DNA from: a virus
DNA: 52,795 nt
IMG/VR virus record: IMGVR_UViG_3300043786_001648
Location: 1-52,795 of that record
Reading direction: 5' to 3' (one strand)
Made by a program: the position numbers and the translations under genes. Under the pieces are notes generated by a model. It did no database searches. It saw only the letters and a program-made list of their open reading frames with translations, and was not told where the DNA came from. Positions 14,936 through 21,953 of the stretch are shown here, one piece after another; within the stretch, counting starts at the first letter, position 1; each line of letters opens with the position of its first letter.

Positions 14936-15829
14936 ATGCTTACGACCGAGGCAGGAAAGCTGCCGCAGCAGAAGTACCCGTCGCTCGGGTTCTCGGGGGT
15001 CCGGATGGTCCATCCGCCCGAGCGCCTGTTCGGCCTGATCTGCGGCCTCCCGGGTGAAGGCAAGTCCCAGTTCGTCCACTCGCACCCGGACGCATGGGTC
15101 TGCAACATGGACTGCACGTCGTCGCTCGGCAATCCGCTTGCGACGATATGGCCCGGCATCAACCCGGCGGGCCAGCCGATCGACGTGAACGGCGAGCCGC
15201 TCGTCCTCACGTGGGAGGCCGTGCAGGCCAAGATCGACCTGCTCTGCAACCTCGCGCGGAACAACCAGCCGCGCCCGGCCACCGTCTTCTTCGACTCGCT
15301 CGGCACGTGGATCCCGCTCCTCAAGGACTGGATCACGCGCTCGAACGACAAGAAGGACTGGCGCGACATGGACGGGCGCCGCTCGTGGGACCAGCTCTAC
15401 GACATGGTCATCGACACGTGCCTCACCCTGCGCCGCTTCGGCTACGGGGTCTACGTGATCTGCCACGTCGTCAACGCCAAGATCCCCCTGGGCGACGACC
15501 GCTACGTCTTCAAGCCCGAGCTCACGATCACGGACGGCTTCTACAAGAGGCTCTACCCGCTGTTCGAGCTCGTCGCCGCGGTCAGCTCCGAGTGGGTCAC
15601 GGAGCAGAAGGAGATCCAGCAGCCACCCATCGTGAAGGACGGCAAGACCGTGACGCTCAAGCCCAAGGTCGTCACCGAGAAGCGCAAGCGTTACCTGTTC
15701 TCCGTCGATTCGGAGACGCTCTCCGGCATCACGAAGCACCGCGTCAAGATGTCCGCGGAGTTCGAGATCCCCGAGTACAACGCATGGGCAGAGTTCGTCC
15801 GCCAGTACACCATCAACTCCGGGGCGTAA
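14936..15829 (+). CDS. Sak4/RecA-like AAA_24 ATPase, 297 aa
   Basis: Walker A GLPGEGKS (37-44, Lys43) and a Walker B strand TVFFDS with Asp120 fit the AAA_24/Sak4 family of phage single-strand annealing or RecA-like recombinases. The length is typical. It sits between a RecB-like nuclease and a probable SSB, the standard recombination module arrangement. Its role is probably strand annealing or replication-linked repair. The gap to the SSB gene is only 32 bases. Confidence 0.85.
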   Translation: MLTTEAGKLPQQKYPSLGFSGVRMVHPPERLFGLICGLPGEGKSQFVHSHPDAWVCNMDCTSSLGNPLATIWPGINPAGQPIDVNGEPLVLTWEAVQAKIDLLCNLARNNQPRPATVFFDSLGTWIPLLKDWITRSNDKKDWRDMDGRRSWDQLYDMVIDTCLTLRRFGYGVYVICHVVNAKIPLGDDRYVFKPELTITDGFYKRLYPLFELVAAVSSEWVTEQKEIQQPPIVKDGKTVTLKPKVVTEKRKRYLFSVDSETLSGITKHRVKMSAEFEIPEYNAWAEFVRQYTINSGA

Positions 15830-15861
15830 CCCCGGTCAACCCTTTCAGGAGAGTCAGAGTC

Positions 15862-16425
15862 ATGGCAAACAGCAAGATCAGCGCGATGTTCGCAGCACAG
15901 AAGAAGGCGTTCGGAGACGCCAACCCCGACACCGGCGTGGGCGGCCTCGGCGAGTGGCCGGCCGAGGGGGAGCACGACTGCTATGTCCTCGCGCTCGAGG
16001 TCAACGACAAGGCGACCTACAAGTTCCAGGACCCGCAGGGCCAGGCCGTCGAGCTGCCGGCCACGGAGTTCCGCTTCCGCTACCAGCTCCTCAACGACGA
16101 GACCAACCCCGACAGCCCGCTCGTGTGGGGCGGCGCCCCGTTCGGATTCCCCGATGACGCCTCCCGCGTCACCGCCGAGGGCCGCCGCACCGGCCTTCAG
16201 ATCGAGCGCAACCGCTTCTGCGGCCATCTCTCGACCCTGCTTGGAACCAAGGTCGGAACCGCCGATGGTCTCGATGTTGCCGACGCGATCGAGAAGGTGA
16301 TCTCCACCCTCTCCTCCGACAAGCAGGTCGTGGCCACCGTCCGCTGCCAGTACCGCAAGGGCAAGGGCAACAGCGCGAGCCGCATCTACAAGACGGAGTT
16401 CCTCAACAAGCTCCTGTCGGCCTGA
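15862..16425 (+). CDS. Probable single-stranded DNA-binding protein, 187 aa
   Basis: ATG 15862 with AGGAGA at 15848-15853. It opens MANSKISAMF, followed by a beta-rich OB-like segment (CYVLALEVNDKATYKF) and aromatic/basic residues (FRFRYQLL, RCQYRKGKGN) suited to ssDNA contact. Position after the Sak4-like ATPase supports an SSB partner role. The acidic C-terminal tip of host SSB is absent. No direct family signature is recognised, so the call rests on fold pattern and context. Confidence 0.6.
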   Translation: MANSKISAMFAAQKKAFGDANPDTGVGGLGEWPAEGEHDCYVLALEVNDKATYKFQDPQGQAVELPATEFRFRYQLLNDETNPDSPLVWGGAPFGFPDDASRVTAEGRRTGLQIERNRFCGHLSTLLGTKVGTADGLDVADAIEKVISTLSSDKQVVATVRCQYRKGKGNSASRIYKTEFLNKLLSA

Positions 16426-16429
16426 TCCG

Positions 16430-16475
16430 CACCCCCACTGATAGAGGGGGTGGGGCCCACAAGCTCCACCCCCTC
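16430..16475 (+). promoter_or_regulatory. Two mutually exclusive hairpins between the SSB gene and the last plus-strand gene
   Basis: CACCCCC (16430-16436) can pair with GGGGGTG (16446-16452), while GAGGGGGTGG (16444-16453) can instead pair with CCACCCCCTC (16466-16475). They share the G-run, so only one can form. There is no T-run, so attenuation, mRNA protection or a pause site is likelier than simple termination. Confidence 0.5.
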
Positions 16476-16539
16476 CACACAGTTCTCCCTCGGTCAGGGA
16501 GCCGGGAGTGCATCCGCGCCTTCCTCACGGACAAGTGTC

Positions 16540-17109
16540 ATGTCTCCACTTGAAAGCGCAGCGATGGATCAGCCTACTGAGCCCCCGGCTCCCTTCACCG
16601 ACCACCTGGTCAAGGGCTCTCTCGAGGTCCGCTCGAAGGCCCACAGGCCATGGGTGCTCCCCATGCCCCTGAAGGCCCAGTTCACAGGATTGTCGGGGGC
16701 AGGAGTCCAGTACCCGGGGACTCCTGCCTCCGGCCTCCTCAAGGCCCGCGTCCACGTCCTCCCCACCATGCTCCTGTTCCCGGGATCCAGTGGGGGTTTC
16801 AAGCACTGGCTCGTCCTGTCCGCGGCGGAGGACCAGGACACGGCGGCACAGGCGCAGTTCGAGTTCGAGCAGGGTCCGTACCATCGCGTGGACGGTCCTC
16901 TCTGCAAGGGCATCCTGCACGGCTCGAGGCACGGACTGCACATGATCGACGCCGACCTTCCGGCCAGCACTCTTTCCTCCTTGGCGACCAGGATCCTGGA
17001 ACTTGACTCCAGCTCCAGGATCCTGGTACGCCTTTCCCCCCGGCAGATGCCGGTGCAGCTCCGCACGTTCAGGGACTCGTCCCTGATCCAGCTGTGGTGC
17101 CCGGTCTAG
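16540..17109 (+). CDS. Hypothetical protein at the convergence point, 189 aa
   Basis: I take ATG 16540 (MSPLESAAMD) as the start, but ATG 16564 is equally possible and no good ribosome site is visible. The protein is beta-rich with clustered His/Trp (GSRHGLHMID, GGFKHWLVLS). Its stop TAG shares the palindrome CTAG with the stop of the opposing 1139-aa gene, so the two genes overlap tail to tail. A long inverted repeat lies near its 3' end. No family is recognised. Confidence 0.6.
   Translation: MSPLESAAMDQPTEPPAPFTDHLVKGSLEVRSKAHRPWVLPMPLKAQFTGLSGAGVQYPGTPASGLLKARVHVLPTMLLFPGSSGGFKHWLVLSAAEDQDTAAQAQFEFEQGPYHRVDGPLCKGILHGSRHGLHMIDADLPASTLSSLATRILELDSSSRILVRLSPRQMPVQLRTFRDSSLIQLWCPV
16988..17026. 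repeat. Inverted repeat of two CCAGGATCCTGG palindromes
   Basis: CCAGGATCCTGG occurs at 16988-16999 and 17015-17026. Each copy is itself a perfect 12-bp palindrome, and together with the flanking A/T they form a 13-bp stem with a 14-base loop. It lies about 80 bases before the meeting point of the two opposing transcription units and could stall or terminate transcription from both sides. Confidence 0.8.
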
Positions 17110-20100
17110 TAGGAGCCGAAGGGCTCGAAACCCCCACTGGATGCAGCGGCTACGGCCTGCTGCTCGGGGCTCAGGACCACGGGGTCGATGCGCCTGGCCT
17201 GCATGCGCTGACGCGCGGTGTCGGCGCCCGTGAGCGCCTCCTCCGGCAACCCCAGGTTCTCGGCGCGGCCAGCCGCCATCTGCTGGAACATGGGCCGCTG
17301 GTCCGGAGGCATGCGGTCGAGGATCCTCTCGGTCCTCGAGACCGTCCTGTTCTTGACGGCGTCGTCCAGCTGCTCCTTGCTGATGGTCAGCTCCATGCCG
17401 TAGCGCCGCTTGAACTCGGCGCGGATCGACTGCATCTTGGGGATCTCGTTCGACAGCAGCGCCTGGATGGCCCGCTGCCGGTACTGCACGATCTGCTCCC
17501 GGTTCTTCAGGAGGAACCCGTCGAAGTCGGCGGTCTCCTTGAACGCATTCAGGTCGACGCCGAGCTGCCGCGCGAAGATCATGCCCGGGGACTGGAAGTC
17601 CACCAGGGTGCCGTCCCTCTTGAACACGGGGATCAGGCCGTCCTCGGTGCGGCGCGACGGATCGATGTAGGTCTTCTGCAGGAAGTCGATCGGGGCCGGC
17701 GCCTCGGGTGCCATGCCCAGCGCGCGCGAGAGGGCCACGCCGCCGGGCACGAGCCGGGGGATGTTGTTGCGCAGCAGCTCGTGCTGGCCCGGGTCGAGGG
17801 CGCCCCGGATGATGTTCATCGGGATGTCGACCACGGGCGGGATCGGGATGTACTCGTTGCCGTCCTGGAAGAACCGGTCGCCGCCGACCACCTGCGTGAG
17901 GCTGGCGCCGTAGAGACCGGGCGCAAGGTTGACGCCGAAGGTGTTCTTGCCCACCTCGTAGAAGATGGCGCTGATGCCCATGCCGCGGATGAAGTCCTGC
18001 GTCATGCCCTTGAGCCGGCCGCGCCCGCCCAGCCGCCCGGCCTCGTAGGTGAAGCTCGTGGCGCTGCGCACGGGGAAGCTGAGGAACTGCCGGAACAGCG
18101 GGTTGTTGCCCGCGCGGCCGAACGGGCTCACGCCCTGGAACGCCATCGGCGTGTTGAGCGCGTTGCCGCCGAACTGGGTCGAGCCCACGAAGTCGTCGAC
18201 GTCCCTCAGCAGCCGCTGGTACCCGGGCGTTCCCTTCGAGATGTCGATGCCCTTGCTCCTGTACAGGTTCTCGACGGTGTTGGCGGCGACCGTGCGGTTC
18301 AGCCACTCGGCCTTCTCGAACAGCTTCATCGGGTAGTCGTAGAAGTACGACTCCTTGCGGCCCACGCCCGCGAGCGCGTCCGACTGGTAGGAGATGTTGT
18401 CGAGCGTCGAGAAGGTGTCGCGCCCGATCTGCAGCAGGTTCTCGCCGTCGACGTCCGCGTACTTGAAGTGCTTCGAGATCAGGGCGCGGTGGTCCTCGTC
18501 GGTCAGCGCCTTGAAGCCGTGCTTGCCGACGCGCTCCCCGATGTACCCGCCGAGCTCCTTGAACGCCGTGGTATACGCCTTCAGCACATTGGGAAGGCCG
18601 GCGTAGCTGGCGGCCAGCAGCAGCGGCTGCATCATGTTCATCGTGACGCTTCCCAGGTTGATGCCGAGGTGCGTCACGTAGAAGTACCGGGCCAGCTCGC
18701 CGCTCACGCTCTTGGCCTTGCCGAACGTCAGCTCCGAGTCGGCCACCCCCTCGAGCCTCGAGTACAGGCCCTTGCCCCAGTCGCCCGAGTCCCTCATCGC
18801 CTTGCCGATGCCGCTGTCGAGCAGCGTCCTCAGCCCCTGCTTCCCCTTCATCAGCGCCATCTGCGTGGCCACGTGCTCCGTCTTCTGCACGCCCGTGGCG
18901 CCCCGCAGGATCGTCTCGATCGCCTCCTTGGCGAACCGGTCCTCGAGCAGGAAGTGCTCCTCCTGGAACACCTGGGCCAGGCTCTTCCTGCCCGGGTCCA
19001 CGAGGCCAGACGACGCCCGCATCGCGTCGATCTCCTTCAGCTTCTCGGGCTTCGCCGCGCCCCGCGTGTCCTTGACCGCCTGCGCCAGCTTCGGCAGCTG
19101 GTCCTCGGTCTGCACGTACAGCGCGTGCGTCACGCCCGTGTCCCGGAAGTACCTCGACAGCGACTCCTGCGCGTTCATCCTGTAGGTCCGCGCGGCCTCG
19201 CCCCTGTCCTGGATTCCGCGCACCCGCTTCTGGCTGCGACCCAGCAGCTTGTCGCCCTCGGCCGTCCTGCCGAACCTCGAGAACATCCGCTCGAGGTCCT
19301 CCGGGTCCCACACGCCGGCCGTGCTGGTGCGGCTGAGGGCGCTGCCCGTGGCCACCAGGCTGCGGCTCCTCCGCTGCTCGAGCACCTCCTGCATGCTCCT
19401 CGAGCCCTTGAGGTCGATGATGTTCCGCGGCATGTAGAACTCGGGCTGGCCCTCGATCATCTTCCGGAGGTGGCCCACCATGGCCTGCTTGTCCACGGCG
19501 CCGCGCGCGATCGCCGCGCTCATCTCCGGACCCAGCATGGCCGCGGCCATCTCGGCGCCCACGCCCTTGAACGCGCCATCCTGCCTGAACCCCATCCTGA
19601 TTCCCTGCCACGCCCTCAGCAGCTTCTGCTCGTCGGCCACGAACTTGCCCACGCGGGCGCTCGCCGCCTCGTCCCCGAACAGCTTCATCCTGCGGTCTGC
19701 CATGGCTCCCCTGTACGCATCCCTCAGCTTCTCGATCCCCAGCCTCCTGACCACCCCGTCCATGTCCTGGGCCACCACCGCCTTGGCCACGTCCTCGCTG
19801 ACCTCCACGTCCCAGCCGCCACGCTGCCGCCACTCCTTCGCCGTGTGCTTGCCGCCCCTCTTCTTCGACACGAACTTCTGCCCGTCGATCGTCCGCACCA
19901 TCTTCAGCACGGTCGTCCGGCTCTCCCTGTCGAGCCCGGCCAGCGACGCATAGAGCGCGTCGTTCAGCTCCTGGGCCCTCGCCTTCTTGACCGCATCCGT
20001 CATCAGCTCCGGGTTCAGGCTCTCCAATCCCTCCCGCTCGAGCACCTCCCGCAGCGGCGCCGCCACCCGCCCCATCATCTCCTCCTCCAGCCGGTTCACG

Positions 20101-20525
20101 TCCTTCATAAAGGCCTGGGTCGCCGGCGTCAGCGCCGTGCCCCTGAACAGCTGCTGCGGGGCCAGCGCCCCCAAGGCCGCGTGCATTCCACCCTGCTCCT
20201 TCACGAACGGGCTGAACTTGCCGCCCATGTCGAAGATGGCCTTGCCCGTCCTCGACAGCATGGTTCCCCCCACTGGACTGGTGACCGCCATCAGCAGCAC
20301 GAACGGGTTCGTCACGATGTCGACCACCGCGTCCGTCACCGAGTTCCTGCCGATCTGGTCCTTCAGCCGCTCCGTGAACGAGTCCCTCTCGACCGGGCTC
20401 AGCCCGTCCGAATCGACGAGCGTCTGCAGCGCCCCTCTCAACGTGATCTCGTTGTCAAGGGCCTGGGTCAGCAGGATCTGGGGCTTGTCGTAGCTCGAGA
20501 TTCCCTGGTAGCTGAAGGCGGTCAT
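17106..20525 (-). CDS. Very large ejection/internal virion protein, 1139 aa
   Basis: Last gene of the minus-strand block. It is a soluble, helical protein with hydrophobic patches (VTNPFVLLMAVTS near 70; LGINLGSVTMNMMQPLLLAAS near 640-660; FIRGMGISAIFYEVG near 860) compatible with a protein that enters or crosses membranes on infection. Size, final position after several Gln/Ala-rich virion genes, and lack of enzymatic motifs recall T7 gp16-class internal core proteins, but no transglycosylase motif is visible. GGAG precedes ATG 20525. An upstream terminator suggests separate or reduced transcription. Confidence 0.65.
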   Translation of the reverse strand: MTAFSYQGISSYDKPQILLTQALDNEITLRGALQTLVDSDGLSPVERDSFTERLKDQIGRNSVTDAVVDIVTNPFVLLMAVTSPVGGTMLSRTGKAIFDMGGKFSPFVKEQGGMHAALGALAPQQLFRGTALTPATQAFMKDVNRLEEEMMGRVAAPLREVLEREGLESLNPELMTDAVKKARAQELNDALYASLAGLDRESRTTVLKMVRTIDGQKFVSKKRGGKHTAKEWRQRGGWDVEVSEDVAKAVVAQDMDGVVRRLGIEKLRDAYRGAMADRRMKLFGDEAASARVGKFVADEQKLLRAWQGIRMGFRQDGAFKGVGAEMAAAMLGPEMSAAIARGAVDKQAMVGHLRKMIEGQPEFYMPRNIIDLKGSRSMQEVLEQRRSRSLVATGSALSRTSTAGVWDPEDLERMFSRFGRTAEGDKLLGRSQKRVRGIQDRGEAARTYRMNAQESLSRYFRDTGVTHALYVQTEDQLPKLAQAVKDTRGAAKPEKLKEIDAMRASSGLVDPGRKSLAQVFQEEHFLLEDRFAKEAIETILRGATGVQKTEHVATQMALMKGKQGLRTLLDSGIGKAMRDSGDWGKGLYSRLEGVADSELTFGKAKSVSGELARYFYVTHLGINLGSVTMNMMQPLLLAASYAGLPNVLKAYTTAFKELGGYIGERVGKHGFKALTDEDHRALISKHFKYADVDGENLLQIGRDTFSTLDNISYQSDALAGVGRKESYFYDYPMKLFEKAEWLNRTVAANTVENLYRSKGIDISKGTPGYQRLLRDVDDFVGSTQFGGNALNTPMAFQGVSPFGRAGNNPLFRQFLSFPVRSATSFTYEAGRLGGRGRLKGMTQDFIRGMGISAIFYEVGKNTFGVNLAPGLYGASLTQVVGGDRFFQDGNEYIPIPPVVDIPMNIIRGALDPGQHELLRNNIPRLVPGGVALSRALGMAPEAPAPIDFLQKTYIDPSRRTEDGLIPVFKRDGTLVDFQSPGMIFARQLGVDLNAFKETADFDGFLLKNREQIVQYRQRAIQALLSNEIPKMQSIRAEFKRRYGMELTISKEQLDDAVKNRTVSRTERILDRMPPDQRPMFQQMAAGRAENLGLPEEALTGADTARQRMQARRIDPVVLSPEQQAVAAASSGGFEPFGSY

Positions 20526-20540
20526 GGTCGCTCCATCCTC

Positions 20541-20580
20541 TCAAAAGAAGAAGCCGCCCCATAGGAGCGGCCTCCTCCAA
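20541..20580 (-). terminator. Rho-independent terminator on the minus strand
   Basis: Reading the minus strand, GCCGCTCC-TAT-GGGGCGGC forms an 8-bp stem extended by AG-rich/CT-rich flanks (with G-U pairs) and ends TTCTTCTTTT. It lies after the 158-aa gene and before the 1139-aa gene. Confidence 0.8.
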
Positions 20581-20599
20581 GGGGAGAAAAATGCTCGAA

Positions 20600-21076
20600 T
20601 CAGAACTGGCTGCGCCACCTCAGAAGGATCGACGCCGGACCCGTCACGCCCGTCGCGGCCGCGCTGGCGCACAGCCACAGGTACGACCCTGCCTTGATGA
20701 TGTTTCCCCGTTCGGTGCTGTCCGTCGCCACGAACCCCTGCGTCACGCCTCCCTGGACCAGCTTGTCCCACGTCACCTGCAAGGGATACGTGGCGCCCGT
20801 CAACAGGTTGACGGCCGAAGTGACGTCCGTCTGACCGGCGACCGGTGTGGCGAAGTTCGGAATACCTCCGTTGGAGAGCTTCAGGAGCTTCACGTTGATG
20901 CCCGGGGCGCCGTTGCTGATGTTGTCCGGCAGCGTCAACACGACCTCGTCCAGCACGACGTCCCGATCGAAGTACCAAAGCAGGACGTTCGCCGCGGCCA
21001 ATGTGCCCAAGTTGGCCACATGAACCATGAAGTCGTTCGGGTAGTGACGGGTTTCAAGCGGGATCTGGGTAGGCAT
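20600..21076 (-). CDS. Small beta-rich virion protein, 158 aa
   Basis: Opens MPTQIPLETR. It is Gly/Asn/Thr/Val-rich with alternating hydrophobic residues throughout, typical of a capsid decoration or fibre-knob protein, and ends SILLRWRSQF. It is immediately followed by a strong terminator, which makes it the last gene of the main structural transcript and possibly very abundant. No family is recognised. Confidence 0.65.
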   Translation of the reverse strand: MPTQIPLETRHYPNDFMVHVANLGTLAAANVLLWYFDRDVVLDEVVLTLPDNISNGAPGINVKLLKLSNGGIPNFATPVAGQTDVTSAVNLLTGATYPLQVTWDKLVQGGVTQGFVATDSTERGNIIKAGSYLWLCASAAATGVTGPASILLRWRSQF

Positions 21077-21084
21077 GGAGCACC

Positions 21085-21594
21085 TCAGTAGGAAGAGATC
21101 AGGTTGCGGAGCGCATCGGGAGATTCAGGGGCCGACTGGGGTCTTTCAAAGCCCCCTGTCGCCATTTGGTAGGCCACGCTCTCGAGGAAGTCGCTCTTCT
21201 CGGCACCCCCGATCACGACGGCGCCCTGCGGCAGCGTCCGTCCGACCAGCAGCTGATTGTACAGCTGCGGGTTCGCGGCGGCCAGCCTCGCCATGTTGTC
21301 CGCCATCGCCCTCTGGAGCCGCTGCGCCCTCAGCGCCTGGGCCTGCTCTCCCCTCCTCCTGCGCTGCTCGGCCTCGAGCATCTTGTTGAAGCCCTTGAAC
21401 TCGTCCTTCGCCGCGCCCGCCAGCCCGGACGCGATGTCGCCGGCGAACAGCGCCGTCGGCAGCCCAACACCCAGCGCGAGCGTGGGCGTGCTGAAGTCGA
21501 ACCCTGCGCCCTGGGCGCCCTTGGCCACCTTGCCGGCCGCCGGCTTCAGCAGCGATCCCAGCTTCTTGAACGCCTCTCCTGCGATCCTGCTCAT
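21085..21594 (-). CDS. Internal virion/ejection protein with membrane helix, 169 aa
   Basis: ATG 21594 overlaps the preceding stop. The N terminus is amphipathic and basic (FKKLGSLLKPAAGKVAKG), residues about 38-60 form a Gly/Ala-rich hydrophobic span, and residues 65-110 are a Gln/Arg-rich coiled coil. This is the design of small ejection proteins that insert in the host membrane. No catalytic motif is visible. Confidence 0.65.
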   Translation of the reverse strand: MSRIAGEAFKKLGSLLKPAAGKVAKGAQGAGFDFSTPTLALGVGLPTALFAGDIASGLAGAAKDEFKGFNKMLEAEQRRRRGEQAQALRAQRLQRAMADNMARLAAANPQLYNQLLVGRTLPQGAVVIGGAEKSDFLESVAYQMATGGFERPQSAPESPDALRNLISSY

Positions 21595-21953
21595 TGGCCC
21601 ACCTCGATGAACTGGTAGTTCTGGTCGATCCCGGCCAATCGCTCGGCCACCTTCCTGTCCGTCATGGTCGCGAGGCCCACGAGGCTCACGCCCTCCTCCT
21701 CCATCCATCTCGACCACACCCACACCCTGTCCTTGCGGCGGAGCGCGGCCGTCTTCCTCATGTCCCACAGGAACCTGCGCACGTCGGCCTTCGCCTTGAG
21801 CGCCTGTCCCTGCACGACCAGCGGCTCCCTGCTCACGTTCACCAGGACACCCCCACTGGTCTCCGTCTCCGTGACCTTCACCAGGGAGAAGCCCCGGTTG
21901 TTGTGGCTCTCGGCCACCCTGTGGCTCAGCGACTTCACCTTCTCAAGCAGCAT
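21591..21953 (-). CDS. Hypothetical protein, 120 aa
   Basis: A compact alpha/beta protein (SREPLVVQGQ, RFLWDMRK, VSLVGLATMT, NYQFIEVG). The last strand-turn reads like a GNAT-type acetyltransferase end, and short-tailed phages often carry a small acetyltransferase-like gene just here, but the acetyl-CoA loop is not visible, so I leave it unnamed. It is coupled by 1- to 4-base overlaps to both neighbours. Confidence 0.65.
   Translation of the reverse strand: MLLEKVKSLSHRVAESHNNRGFSLVKVTETETSGGVLVNVSREPLVVQGQALKAKADVRRFLWDMRKTAALRRKDRVWVWSRWMEEEGVSLVGLATMTDRKVAERLAGIDQNYQFIEVGQ

Noticed and set aside
16569-17066. Minus-strand frame opposite the last plus-strand gene
   Set aside because: Arg/Ser/Cys-rich shadow composition; the plus frame has better third-position G/C and a consistent stop at the junction.
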